Counted from the first letter of the stretch, positions 6,379-14,684 are shown. The stretch is 49,733 nt of DNA from Flexilinea sp. (GCA_026645735.1 JAPKMT010000021.1:1-49733); one strand, 5' to 3'. The notes: a model not told the origin generated them from the sequence alone. Numbers and translations are program-made.

Positions 6379-8964
6379 TTATGGCATCTGGTACGGTTCT
6401 GCGTGATCGAGCGTCGCCATGACCACGTAGCGATTGTCGTACTCGTCGGTGATCAGATTGTAGCTGTCACAGGTGACCAGCGTCAGCGATTTCTCGCCGT
6501 TCGGCTGGAACAGTTGATACACGTCATGCGGTTTGGTATAGAAGGAATTATTCACTTTGTAGACGTATTTCATGCCGTCTGTCGCAAAGACATAAATCTC
6601 ATCTTCCAGGTGCAGGCCGGTCAGGTTGACGAAGACACCCTGTGAATAATAGTGGCCGGTCAGCACGGAATTTCCGCCGTAAGGAATGTAGGCACCGCCC
6701 TCCAATTCGCCGACATAGCCGCCGACCATCGTCAGGTCCCATCCGTTATCAAACGAATCTCCGATATAGGATACGTGTACGATTGGAATCGGCGTTTCCA
6801 TACCCAGGCCGATGGCCGGGATCTGCAGCGAGTTGCCGGTGAAGATGATATCCGATTTGGATGCACCGGCCAGCGGCTGCGGTGAGCGCAGGGAATAGCC
6901 GGTATCCGGAATTTTCTCCTGCTTGCATTCTTTAATCGAGAGGTGCATGATCAACGTCATGTCATTGCCGGTATTCTCCCGGTAATACGTGATCAGGTAG
7001 GGTTTGTCATCCAGGATGGACGGTTTGCCATTCAGCGTGAACTTGCCGCCGGTGACGATCGCCCGGGTATAGGGGGGCAGGACGACCTGCTGTGCGCCGC
7101 ACGAACCGCCGTCCGCGGAATAGCCTTCCGCCAGCACCTGCCACTCGCAATACAGCTCGTTCATCTCCAGCGCGGTCGGCATAAATGATTCCGAAGGACT
7201 GAGGGTGAAGGTCATCTTTTGATTGGAGTAATTCGAGATAAACGAAACCGATTCGTTGACGGCTTTGAATTCGATTTTCTCGGAATCCCAGTCTTCGTTG
7301 CAGCCGTTCCAGGCGGCTTCAAAGCGCCCGTCGTTGCCGGGTGTGTAGCAGGACAGATCCGAATCAAGTTCCGGAATTGTCAAGTATAAATAATACGATT
7401 CGGTCATATTGGTGTTTTCACCGGTTTTGAAAGCATTAATAATATAGGTTCCCGGTTTCTCCGCAACTAAAGTGACATGTTTTAGTCGGAAAGGATGCGT
7501 CAAACCATTAAAAAAGGTGTACATGGGGATTCTTGACCATCTGTTATCTGCAGCATATGTAGCAGGATACGTTGTATCTGACGACCAGCCATCACTGACG
7601 ATAACACTAGACACATATGCGCCATCATTGCTTAGATAGGATGTGCATGCTGCATCCGAACAGCGCCGGGTCATAAAAATAACATTGTGCTTGGTTGATT
7701 CTGGCCGTGATGGTTCGTTAACAATCCATCCTGCAACTCCGGCCTCTGAGGATGAGACGTCCAAACCCAAACCGGTTCCCGGATCCACGAAAGAGAAACT
7801 GAACGATTGACGAGTTGCTTTGCAGGGATCGTAGGCTGTTGGTGAAACCGCATAATTTATTTCCTCGGGACATCGGTCAGCAAATTGGACACTCATTTCG
7901 CGCTCAAAATGGAACATGGAGTTCTCATACCCAAGCGTCGGATCGATATTCTCATAATAAAAAGTCATCTTAAAATTCATTTGATCTTTTGGATAGTAAG
8001 CTAGATCAAAAGGTCCACTAATACCGAGGGTTCCACCGGTCAAGGTGATCGGTACCACAGCTGAACCCCAATTCGCGGATCGTGTAACAACAGCATCTTC
8101 TATAGCTGACCCTTTTGTGTAAACGTATGTTATCGTATGCGTTACTGCTGGAGTAGCACTATCTGTGAAATTTAGTATTATTGTGTAATTAAACGCTTTT
8201 GTATCGGGTGTTACCAAAAGTTTGAGTCGCAATGGATTAATTGTTTCACCTAATGGAAAGCTGATGATGCGAAACGGATTTGTTGAACTTTCATCAAACA
8301 ATATCTGAGGATCAGGTAGTGCTGGGGCACATGTTTTTGTTGAATAAATGAAAGCATCACCAAATGCATTCGCATCGTTGGGCGTAAAAGTCCCAGTACC
8401 CTGATTCTGCGCACATGCGGTCGATGCCGCGTCAATTTTCGCAATGCCGGAAAGCAGAATATTAGTTAATGTCGGAGCGGTTTCATAAAATTTTATGGTG
8501 TATTCACCATCTACTGTTGCTCCCCCGACAACATTTGGAACAAAAGTCACATGGATGGAGCTGATCGTACCACCGGACGGGAAGCTGTTGCAGCTAAATT
8601 CATTAAAAGGAGCTACACCGGGAGTTAACTGCTGACATTGATATTCCGTACTGTCCGATGCGGCATACAGGGCGACTTCTTTTACAGTATCAGCGGTTGT
8701 ATTATAACCACCTGTTTTGCTACCCTCCAGCCCATTGGGATCTGTGATTACTACGGTTATTTTATCTCGGAATATTTCCGTTGTCGGATCGGTGATCGAG
8801 ACGGGTGTGCGGAATTCTATGCCGTCGTTAACAACGTCTTTGCAGTTATCATTGGTCAACGTAAATGTCGCAACCGCGCTGACCTGCATTGTGGCAGCTC
8901 CGGCAAAGACCAGCGTCAGGAACACGGCTGTGATCAGCCAGAACATCATTTTTTTTGTGTTCAT
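6379..8964 (-). CDS. Exported multidomain protein with C-terminal sortase domain
   Basis: The 861-residue protein starts with a signal peptide (residues 1-30, hydrophobic core then AGAATMQVSA). About 680 residues of cysteine-containing, beta-rich ectodomain follow with no family I recognise. The last 170 residues are a sortase transpeptidase: catalytic H771 in L-T-G-H-Y-Y, C832 in T-L-V-T-C, and R845 in N-R-Y-V-V. Sortases cleave sorting signals and attach proteins to the envelope, but are normally 200-300 residues with an N-terminal anchor. Here the catalytic domain is appended to a long secreted region without a C-terminal membrane segment. AAGGAG precedes ATG 8964 at 8 bases. A strong terminator follows, so it is a single-gene unit. 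No LPXTG-type substrate is seen nearby. Confidence 0.85.
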   Translation of the reverse strand: MNTKKMMFWLITAVFLTLVFAGAATMQVSAVATFTLTNDNCKDVVNDGIEFRTPVSITDPTTEIFRDKITVVITDPNGLEGSKTGGYNTTADTVKEVALYAASDSTEYQCQQLTPGVAPFNEFSCNSFPSGGTISSIHVTFVPNVVGGATVDGEYTIKFYETAPTLTNILLSGIAKIDAASTACAQNQGTGTFTPNDANAFGDAFIYSTKTCAPALPDPQILFDESSTNPFRIISFPLGETINPLRLKLLVTPDTKAFNYTIILNFTDSATPAVTHTITYVYTKGSAIEDAVVTRSANWGSAVVPITLTGGTLGISGPFDLAYYPKDQMNFKMTFYYENIDPTLGYENSMFHFEREMSVQFADRCPEEINYAVSPTAYDPCKATRQSFSFSFVDPGTGLGLDVSSSEAGVAGWIVNEPSRPESTKHNVIFMTRRCSDAACTSYLSNDGAYVSSVIVSDGWSSDTTYPATYAADNRWSRIPMYTFFNGLTHPFRLKHVTLVAEKPGTYIINAFKTGENTNMTESYYLYLTIPELDSDLSCYTPGNDGRFEAAWNGCNEDWDSEKIEFKAVNESVSFISNYSNQKMTFTLSPSESFMPTALEMNELYCEWQVLAEGYSADGGSCGAQQVVLPPYTRAIVTGGKFTLNGKPSILDDKPYLITYYRENTGNDMTLIMHLSIKECKQEKIPDTGYSLRSPQPLAGASKSDIIFTGNSLQIPAIGLGMETPIPIVHVSYIGDSFDNGWDLTMVGGYVGELEGGAYIPYGGNSVLTGHYYSQGVFVNLTGLHLEDEIYVFATDGMKYVYKVNNSFYTKPHDVYQLFQPNGEKSLTLVTCDSYNLITDEYDNRYVVMATLDHAEPYQMP

Positions 8965-9224
8965 AAGAGTTCTCCTTACAGGTTTCTCTAATTGGTTTTT
9001 AAAGAATCATAATCTCCGGCGAGCCGGTGAGTTTTTATTACCAGTTTTCAACAAAATTAATCCTACCATAAAACCGGCAATCCGTAAAAAAAGGGCGGAA
9101 AAGCGCTGCTTCGTGGGAGGGCAGCCGGAAGATTCTCGTTCTTGTTCCGGTCAGAAGGATATTTTGATAACGTTCCAGCCTGGCAAATGGTTCCAGCGAT
9201 TCGGATCCTTGTAGAGGCGCTGTT

Positions 9225-9620
9225 TGTCATTGCGAGCCCCACAGGGGCGTGGCAATCTCCCTGCCACACAAAAGAATGATTGCCATGCGAATAAAGATTG
9301 CCACGTCAGGCTAACGCCCTCCTCGCAATGACAGATTTTCGGACTGATGCCCTCCACACAACGACAGATCGGTATGTGTCCCGCATAGTGTCGGCGTTTG
9401 TCATTGCGACCGTAGCGATATTTTTCATTGCGAGCCCTGCAAGGGCGAAGCAATCTCCTGATAAATGGGAAAAGATTGCCACGCGAAAAAAGATTGCTTC
9501 GTCGGACTGACGCCCTCCTCGCAATGACAGATTACCATGCCAATTCTTGAAAGGGCAAAGCAATCCTCTGGCACATAAGAAAAGATTGCTTCGCCCTTAC
9601 TAATGTCCTCCTCGCAAGGA
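9225..9620. repeat. Cluster of three TCATTGCGAG-ended repeats
   Basis: Units at 9225-9332 and 9399-9530 open with TGTCATTGCGA and close with CCTCGCAATGACAG, giving inverted termini. Inside they contain GGCAATCTCC and AAAGATTGCC blocks. A third, decayed unit spans about 9534-9620. They occupy most of the 772-base gap between the genes starting at 8964 and 9737; no coding sequence is credible here, and short reading frames merely translate the repeat. Confidence 0.85.
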
Positions 9621-9736
9621 AACCGTACTAACAACCATTATTCTCCCTTTTCCGAATCGCCGCTTTCTGTCAGTATGTTTTACGGTAAAATAAAACCTTG
9701 ATATGGTTAATTTTTTCAGATACCGAAGGTTTTACC

Positions 9737-11104
9737 ATGAAAACTGCAAAGCATCATAATCGGATCATCCTGATTTTTCTGATCCTGAGCGTCCTGCTGG
9801 GATTCAGTCCATCCCCGGCCGACGCGGCAGAAAAACCGCTGTTCCAAAAAGGTGATGGCGTTGTCCATCTTTATTTTTTCCATGGCGATGGCTGCCCGCA
9901 TTGTGCCGAAGAAGAAGTTTTTCTGGACGAAATGAAGCAGACGTATGGAGAAAAGCTGGAAATTCACGCCTATGAAGTCTGGAACCATCCGCAGAATATC
10001 CCTGTCATTGAAAAGTTCGCACAGGCCTTTCAATTTGAGCCCAGCGGCGTCCCGGTGACCTTTATCGGACGGCAGTACTGGGTTGGCTTCAGTCCGGAAA
10101 AACGGGATGCCATGCAGGCGGTGATTGTGGACGGCATGACACATGGGATCGTGGATGCGCAGGACATCGCAGACGGCAAAGTCAGCCTGGAAGCGCCGCA
10201 GACGGATCAGATTACGACGATTCAGATCCCGCTGATCGGCAGCATCGATTTGGCCAGCCGCTCCCTGTTTGTGACTACCGTGCTGATCGGTCTGGTTGAC
10301 GGCGTCAATCCCTGTTCGCTGTGGGTTCTGACGATGCTGCTCGCCATGCTGGTACACCTCAATTCGCGAAGGAAAACGATTCTGATCGGCATCATCTTTC
10401 TGACCGTGACGGCCGGTATTTATGCATTGTTCATCACCGGTGTTTTCACTCTGCTGACTTATGTCAGCTTCCTGAAATGGATCCAGATTGTCATAGCGGT
10501 TATTACCCTGATCCTGGGCCTGATCAATCTGAAGGATTATTTCTTCTATAAAGAGGGCATTTCGCTGACGATCCAGGATTCGCAGAAACCGGGCATCTAT
10601 CAGAAAATGCGCAGGGTCATGAACTCCAGCGAAAATGTGTGGGCGATGATCGGCGCGACGGTCGTGTTGGCAGCCGGTGTCTCTCTGGTGGAATTTTCCT
10701 GTACCGCCGCTTTTCCGGTGGTCTGGAGCAACCTGTTGGTGGCGCACGGTGCGTCCAGGATCGAATTCGCGCTGCTGCTGCTGTTATATATGCTGCTGTA
10801 TCAACTGGATGAGATGATTATCTTCATTGCAGCCGTGATTACGATGAAATCCAGCCGCCTGGAAGAAAAACACGGGCGTATGCTGAAACTGTTCAGTGGC
10901 TGTCTGATGATCACCCTGTCCGCTGTGATGATTATCAGTCCGGAGTGGATGCAGAGCCTTGGGAATACGCTGCTGGTGTTCGGTTTTGCCATTGTGGTTA
11001 CATTGCTGATCCTGTTGATCACGCAAAAAATTCTGCCGCGCATGGGCGTCAAAATGCACAGCCGATCCGCCAAAGGAAAAGCTTCGAAAAAGAGCAGAAA
11101 ATAG
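9737..11104 (+). CDS. Membrane thiol-disulfide protein: thioredoxin domain fused to a CcdA/DsbD-like membrane domain
   Basis: The 455-residue protein has a signal/anchor segment at 9-22 and a periplasm-facing thioredoxin fold with C53-P-H-C56. A CcdA/DsbD-like domain of about six membrane helices follows. Two membrane cysteines, C193 in N-P-C-S and C322 in F-S-C-T, are positioned like the redox pair that carries electrons across the membrane in DsbD/CcdA. The likely job is to pass reducing power from cytoplasmic thioredoxin to extracytoplasmic thiols. The tail is lysine/arginine-rich. Start ATG 9737 is chosen because AAGG lies 8 bases upstream and the signal sequence follows at once. No cytochrome c genes are nearby, so the partner protein is unknown. 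Confidence 0.8.
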   Translation: MKTAKHHNRIILIFLILSVLLGFSPSPADAAEKPLFQKGDGVVHLYFFHGDGCPHCAEEEVFLDEMKQTYGEKLEIHAYEVWNHPQNIPVIEKFAQAFQFEPSGVPVTFIGRQYWVGFSPEKRDAMQAVIVDGMTHGIVDAQDIADGKVSLEAPQTDQITTIQIPLIGSIDLASRSLFVTTVLIGLVDGVNPCSLWVLTMLLAMLVHLNSRRKTILIGIIFLTVTAGIYALFITGVFTLLTYVSFLKWIQIVIAVITLILGLINLKDYFFYKEGISLTIQDSQKPGIYQKMRRVMNSSENVWAMIGATVVLAAGVSLVEFSCTAAFPVVWSNLLVAHGASRIEFALLLLLYMLLYQLDEMIIFIAAVITMKSSRLEEKHGRMLKLFSGCLMITLSAVMIISPEWMQSLGNTLLVFGFAIVVTLLILLITQKILPRMGVKMHSRSAKGKASKKSRK

Positions 11105-11116
11105 CGAAATGAAAAG

Positions 11117-11191
11117 CAGCATTTCGAAATAAGGTTTTTTTTCGAATAGAAGAAGAACAACAAAGAATTCTTTTCATACTTCGAATTACTG
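11117..11191. repeat. Palindromic intergenic element, short form (75 bp)
   Basis: Ends CAGCATTTCGAAAT (11117-11130) and CTTCGAATTACTG (11179-11191) are inverted. The interior keeps only a degenerate trace of the hairpin. It lies between the thioredoxin gene and the shared terminator. Confidence 0.8.
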
Positions 11192-11196
11192 AATAA

Positions 11197-11228
11197 AAAG
11201 CCCCGCACTTGCGGGGCTTATTTTTTTA
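11197..11228. terminator. Bidirectional rho-independent terminator
   Basis: AGCCCCGC-ACTT-GCGGGGCT hairpin (11199-11218) has T-rich runs on both sides. It can end the thioredoxin transcript on plus and the tRNA-Gly/tRNA-Cys transcript on minus. Confidence 0.9.
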
Positions 11229-11238
11229 TGTTGTTTTG

Positions 11239-11310
11239 AGGCGACGATCGGATTCGAACCGATGGTGAGGGTTTTGCAGACCCTTGCCTTATCCACTTGG
11301 CCACGTCGCC
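11239..11310 (-). tRNA. tRNA-Cys (GCA)
   Basis: A 72-base cloverleaf: acceptor GGCGACG/CGTCGCC, anticodon loop CTGCAAA giving anticodon GCA, T-loop GTTCGAATC, and U as discriminator base as expected for cysteine. CCA is not encoded. It is transcribed behind tRNA-Gly from the promoter at 11462-11489. Confidence 0.95.
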
Positions 11311-11340
11311 ATGATCCTCATACCGGCTTGTTAAAAAAAG

Positions 11341-11413
11341 AGCGGGCAACGAGACTCGAACTCGTGACCTTCTCCTTGGCAAGGAGGTGTTCTACCAACT
11401 GAACTATGCCCGC
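11341..11413 (-). tRNA. tRNA-Gly (GCC)
   Basis: A 73-base cloverleaf: acceptor GCGGGCA/TGCCCGC, anticodon loop TTGCCAA giving GCC, T-loop GTTCGAGTC. CCA is not encoded. Leading gene of a two-tRNA unit. Confidence 0.95.
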
Positions 11414-11461
11414 GTGCTCTCTTCAATATTTGCTATTTTTACTTGCCGTCCAACGCAGATT

Positions 11462-11489
11462 ATTATAATCGGTTAAGAAAATCCGTCAA
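11462..11489 (-). promoter_or_regulatory. Promoter of the tRNA-Gly/tRNA-Cys unit
   Basis: On minus: TTGACG (11489-11484), 16-base spacer, TATAAT (11467-11462), about 49 bases before tRNA-Gly. The tRNA-Arg promoter at 25349 uses the same TTGACG hexamer. Confidence 0.8.
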
Positions 11490-11506
11490 GGGAAACAGAT
11501 AATTGT

Positions 11507-11521
11507 CAGTAATTCGAAATA
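11507..11521. repeat. Left-end fragment of the TTCGAAT palindromic element
   Basis: CAGTAATTCGAAATA matches the conserved left terminus, but no right end follows before the TCATTGCGAG repeat at 11535. It lies just upstream of the tRNA promoter. Confidence 0.6.
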
Positions 11522-11534
11522 TAGGCGTGAATCC

Positions 11535-11655
11535 TGTCATTGCGAACTTGTGATTCCTGTAAGGACGAGCCCTGCAAGGGCGTGGCAATCTCCTGGCCTT
11601 ATTGAGTAAAGGGTGCCACACGAAATGAAATTGCTTCTCTATGAGCGCAATGACA
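11535..11655. repeat. TCATTGCGAG-ended repeat, single unit
   Basis: Opens TGTCATTGCGAAC and closes GAGCGCAATGACAG. It ends about 15 bases from the stop codon of the GIY-YIG gene. Confidence 0.8.
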
Positions 11656-11669
11656 GGTAAATCCCTGAA

Positions 11670-11957
11670 TTATTCATCAAATAAATCTTTCCACTCCGGA
11701 TTGGCGTTATTAATCAAATCGTTTTTCTTTTGACGCGATCCAGCTTTAATTTGTTTTTCACGAGATATCGCTGCGTAAACGTCTTTGCTGGTCTCAAAAT
11801 ACACCAATTTCGTCAACTGATACTTGGATGTAAAGGAGCTCCCTTTTCCTGATTTGTGTTCTATTACCCTACGCTGGATGTTGTTCGTTACACCTATGTA
11901 AAGGACGGTGTTGTGGTAATTGGTCATGATGTACACGTAGTATTCCTTCTCTTTCAT
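11670..11957 (-). CDS. Small GIY-YIG nuclease-superfamily protein
   Basis: The 95-residue protein is a single GIY-YIG domain: Y-Y-V-Y-I-M near the N-terminus, then L-Y-I-G-V-T about 10 residues later, a conserved R-R-V-x-E-H helix, and E-K-Q-I-K. It resembles the short stand-alone GIY-YIG proteins of the YhbQ/COG2827 type, which are predicted to nick or cleave DNA; cellular roles are mostly unproven. Start ATG 11957 has GGAGAGG upstream, whereas a longer in-frame ATG lies within repeat sequence. TCATTGCGAG repeats flank it closely on both sides (11535-11655 and 12003-12126). It may be part of that repeat's biology, or simply lie among repeats. Confidence 0.85.
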   Translation of the reverse strand: MKEKEYYVYIMTNYHNTVLYIGVTNNIQRRVIEHKSGKGSSFTSKYQLTKLVYFETSKDVYAAISREKQIKAGSRQKKNDLINNANPEWKDLFDE

Positions 11958-12002
11958 ACAATCCTCTCCTATCTGTCGTTGCAAATCCCCACTGGGGCGC
12001 TG

Positions 12003-12126
12003 TTTGTTATTGCGAACATGTGAGTCCTGTAGGGACGAGCCCTGCAAGGGCGTGGCGATCTCCCTGCTGCATTAAGGAAAGAGTACCATACGAAAAGAGA
12101 TTGCTTCTTTATGATCGCAATGACAG
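12003..12126. repeat. TCATTGCGAG-ended repeat, single unit
   Basis: Opens with a variant TGTTATTGCGAAC and closes ATCGCAATGACAG. It begins 45 bases upstream of the GIY-YIG start codon, so that gene's promoter is probably inside or next to the repeat. Confidence 0.75.
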
Positions 12127-12279
12127 GCGTCACACGAAAAAAGATTGCCACGTCGGGCTAATGCCCTCCTCGCAATGACAGATTGTCGGACAAACGTCCT
12201 CCTCGCAATGACAGATTGTCGGACAAACGTCCTCCTCGCAATGACAGATTGTTGGTTTGATGCTCTTCTTACACTAACA
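12127..12279. repeat. Tandem 33-bp array derived from the TCATTGCGAG repeat end
   Basis: After a partial unit ending at 12180, a 33-bp segment starting GATTGTCGGACAAACG and ending CGCAATGACA occurs at 12181-12213, again unchanged at 12214-12246, and as a decayed copy at 12247-12279. This is local tandem expansion of the right end of the repeat. Confidence 0.85.
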
Positions 12280-12311
12280 GATTGCCATGTGAACCACAAA
12301 AGCGCTATATT

Positions 12312-12434
12312 TGTCATTGCGAACCTTGTGAGTCCTGTAAGGGCGAGCTCCGAAGGAGCGCGGCAATCTCTACGCTGTATTAAGTTAAGAGCGCCACACG
12401 AAAAGAGATTGCTCCTCAATGATCGCAATGACAG
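12312..12434. repeat. TCATTGCGAG-ended repeat, single unit
   Basis: Opens TGTCATTGCGAAC and closes ATCGCAATGACAG. With the two preceding blocks it fills the 543-base gap (11958-12500) before cobU; no gene is seen there. Confidence 0.8.
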
Positions 12435-12500
12435 GTTGCCATGCAAGCCCGAATGCGGAGAGTCGATCGAATTCTCGAATTCAGAAAGAAATCCAGTTGA

Positions 12501-13061
12501 CTATTTGATTTTTACGGGAATACCGGCTGCCATCCAATACACACTTCCGGCGCAGGCTGCAGCATGCTGATTGGCCCGTCCGAGGACATCCCGATACAGG
12601 CGCCCCAGCGGATAAGCCGGTACAATGCCCATACCGGTCTCATTCGAAACCATGAAGCATGGCAAATCCGGATGCCTTTGAATCACATCCAGCAGCGGAT
12701 CCATCTCTGCCTGGACTGCTGCCCAGGCGGTCCCTTCATCGCAATCCTCCGGAAGACGCAGGATGATATTCGAGGTCCATAGCGACAGGCAGTCCAGCAC
12801 ACAGGCATCGTAATCCGATGAATTCAGGCGAGGCTGCAGTACGGACGCAATCTGTCCGGGCGCTTCGAGCGTTTGCCAACTGGCGGGACGTCTTTCTTGA
12901 TGGCGCTGGATTCTGCGGCGCATCTCCTCATCCAGAATTTCCGATGTGGCGATATACAGGACTTTTTCCCCTGCAGCGGAAGCCAATTTCTCCACCCAGG
13001 TACTCTTGCCACTGCGGGCACCGCCCAAAATGAATGTCAGATTCTCTAAATCCTGTCTCAT
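12501..13061 (-). CDS. cobU: Adenosylcobinamide kinase / adenosylcobinamide-phosphate guanylyltransferase
   Basis: The 186-residue protein has the CobU signature: P-loop G-G-A-R-S-G-K-S (13-20), the R-H-Q-x-R-R-P segment with H54 at the site of the guanylyl-histidine intermediate, and V-S-N-E-T-G-M-G-I-V-P near the C-terminus. It phosphorylates adenosylcobinamide with a nucleoside triphosphate and then attaches GMP to give AdoCbi-GDP, the substrate of CobS. The start ATG overlaps the stop of cbiR by four bases (ATGA), so translation is coupled in a cobS-cbiR-cobU operon. It is the last gene of that operon. Confidence 0.95.
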   Translation of the reverse strand: MRQDLENLTFILGGARSGKSTWVEKLASAAGEKVLYIATSEILDEEMRRRIQRHQERRPASWQTLEAPGQIASVLQPRLNSSDYDACVLDCLSLWTSNIILRLPEDCDEGTAWAAVQAEMDPLLDVIQRHPDLPCFMVSNETGMGIVPAYPLGRLYRDVLGRANQHAAACAGSVYWMAAGIPVKIK

Positions 13062-13837
13062 AATTGATCCAGCACCTCCATCGAGCTGAAAAAGTCCTCC
13101 TGAGAGAAGACTTCCAGGGTTAAAACACCGCTGTAACGCTTTTCCACCAGTTTATCAATGATCCGTTTTACATCGTCAAAGGGCATATGGCGCAGCGACT
13201 GGTGATCGCGCGTATTGATCCCATGCAGATGGATGACGCGGGTTCGATCCAGCCTGGCATCCAGATACGAAGGAACATCCATCTTCTGCAGCCATAAATG
13301 GCCGATATCGATACATTCGCTGGCGGGAACCTGTGCCAGCACACGGTGATTGAGCACCGGCGGGTAGCTTTCCAGATTTTCGACAGCCAGCAGCGCGGGA
13401 TCCGGCAGGTCCTGCAGCAACCGTTGCAGCGATTTTGTGCACTGCCGGACCCAGTCGGAGGCTTCTGTTTCGGAAGGTTCTTTTACAATGGCGTGGCTGT
13501 CCAGATGTGCCACGTAAGCGTGCGGCCGGATGCAGTGCAGCGCTTCGATCACGTTGCGTGCCTTGGCCAGGGATTGACTGATCTTACTCTCGTCCTCAGA
13601 AAACTGCAGATCCAGCGGCAGGTGTACCGTATAGGTCAGATCCGAAGCGGCAGCCAGGCGCCCCAGTTCAGCAGCCTGTTCGCGGGATGGAATGTTGCAG
13701 AACTGATCCACGTCAAAAAGGACCAGCTCGATATCGTCCACTTTATCGGCCAGAAACTGCACATTGGGGAGGATATCATCCGGGATGATATACGAAGTGG
13801 TCCCGATGCGGAACGGAAAGCGGCCGGACTTGATCAT
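13058..13837 (-). CDS. cbiR: TIM-barrel cobamide amidohydrolase/phosphodiesterase, probable CbiR
   Basis: The 259-residue protein looks like an AP-endonuclease-2/xylose-isomerase-like TIM barrel, with strands holding likely metal ligands: V-H-L-P, A-H-L-D-S-H, V-E-N-L-E-S, C-I-D-I-G-H, H-L-H-G-I and T-L-E-V-F. CbiR of this fold, known from Akkermansia muciniphila, cuts the nucleotide loop of intact cobamides so the corrin can be rebuilt with another lower ligand. Overlapping by four bases with both cobS and cobU, which rebuild that loop, is strong context for the assignment. A sugar-phosphate isomerase or endonuclease role is possible but unsupported by neighbours. Substrate range is not readable from the sequence. 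Confidence 0.8.
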   Translation of the reverse strand: MIKSGRFPFRIGTTSYIIPDDILPNVQFLADKVDDIELVLFDVDQFCNIPSREQAAELGRLAAASDLTYTVHLPLDLQFSEDESKISQSLAKARNVIEALHCIRPHAYVAHLDSHAIVKEPSETEASDWVRQCTKSLQRLLQDLPDPALLAVENLESYPPVLNHRVLAQVPASECIDIGHLWLQKMDVPSYLDARLDRTRVIHLHGINTRDHQSLRHMPFDDVKRIIDKLVEKRYSGVLTLEVFSQEDFFSSMEVLDQL

Positions 13838-14580
13838 TGCATACCGTTCGATACGAGCAGACAGGCTGCAAGCAGCACGGCTGTCTCCGTGAGCTCAACG
13901 CTCATGCCCAACACATCCCCGTTGATGCCATGGATTTTTGCCAGAGCAAGCCGGGAGACTGCGAAAACTGTCAGACAGGCTGCCACCATCAGTATCAGCC
14001 CGTTCCAACCGAGGCTGAGCGCGATCAGCGCCGGGAGTATTGCTCCCACCCAAAATGCACAGGGCGGCACATTGTTTTTCAGGGCGGCTGCCATTCCGTT
14101 TGGATTGGCCACCGGAAGGCGGATGATTGCCAGAATACCCAGCCTGCCCAGAGAGGCTGCCAACGGGAAAAGCAGAAAATGGTTCTGCCCGGACAGGTCT
14201 GCGAGACAGGCCATTTTGCAGCACAACAGCAGCACCAGACCCAGAACCGCAAAGGTCCCATGACGGGGATCTTTCATGATCTGGAGCCTTTTTTCGGGCG
14301 CAGCGGATGCGAAAAAACCGTCACAACAGTCACTGAATCCATCCAGATGCAGTCCGCCGCTGAGAACCACCCAGAAAATCACAGTCAGTACGGCTGTCGT
14401 GCTGTGCGGGAAGAATTGCCGTGCGAGCCAGGAGAATCCTGCCGCTGCCAGGCCAAGGATGGCTCCTGCCAATGGGAACCAGACGGATGATTTACCGAAT
14501 TCCTCTTCAGACCATTCCGCAGTCCGAGCGGGCAGGATGGTCAGGAAAGCCAAAGCTGTGAAAATTTGTCTGATAAACAT
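13834..14580 (-). CDS. cobS: Adenosylcobinamide-GDP ribazoletransferase (cobalamin synthase)
   Basis: The 248-residue integral membrane protein carries the CobS hallmark G-G-L-H-L-D-G-F-x-D-x-x-D-G (about residues 75-89), whose aspartates bind Mg, and an early L-T-I-L-P motif. Several hydrophobic helices follow to the C-terminus. It joins alpha-ribazole (phosphate) to AdoCbi-GDP in the last steps of cobamide assembly at the membrane. It is the first gene of the cobS-cbiR-cobU operon and is divergent from cobT, which supplies the alpha-ribazole phosphate. No riboswitch is seen in the 308-base gap upstream. The ribosome-binding site is weak. Confidence 0.95.
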   Translation of the reverse strand: MFIRQIFTALAFLTILPARTAEWSEEEFGKSSVWFPLAGAILGLAAAGFSWLARQFFPHSTTAVLTVIFWVVLSGGLHLDGFSDCCDGFFASAAPEKRLQIMKDPRHGTFAVLGLVLLLCCKMACLADLSGQNHFLLFPLAASLGRLGILAIIRLPVANPNGMAAALKNNVPPCAFWVGAILPALIALSLGWNGLILMVAACLTVFAVSRLALAKIHGINGDVLGMSVELTETAVLLAACLLVSNGMQ

Positions 14581-14626
14581 ATTGGATTGCGCCTGCCGGT
14601 TCCATGATTTTTGATTATTCTCTATT

Positions 14627-14684
14627 CAGTAATTCGAAATAGCAACACAACGACATATACTTCTTTGCATATTTCGAATTGCTG
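14627..14684. repeat. Palindromic intergenic element, short form (58 bp)
   Basis: Ends CAGTAATTCGAAAT (14627-14640) and ATTTCGAATTGCTG (14671-14684) are exact inverted copies apart from one position. The interior keeps GCAACACAACGACATATACTT, a remnant of the right arm. It sits in the divergent cobS/cobT gap. Confidence 0.9.

Noticed and set aside
9298..9634. Several short frames on both strands in 9.0-9.7 kb
   Set aside because: All are translations of the TCATTGCGAG repeats, with no independent support.
9716..10747. Minus-strand open frame (343 codons) opposite the thioredoxin/CcdA-like gene
   Set aside because: Histidine/glutamine-rich translation with no motifs, wholly antisense to a gene with clear catalytic residues.
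12145..12570. Plus-strand frame with repeated L-L-A-M-T-D-C peptides
   Set aside because: It only translates the TCATTGCGAG repeat units and runs into cobU on the other strand.
13298..14263. Long plus-strand open frame (321 codons) opposite cbiR and cobS
   Set aside because: It is antisense to two well-supported overlapping genes and its translation has no family features; a shadow of biased codon use.
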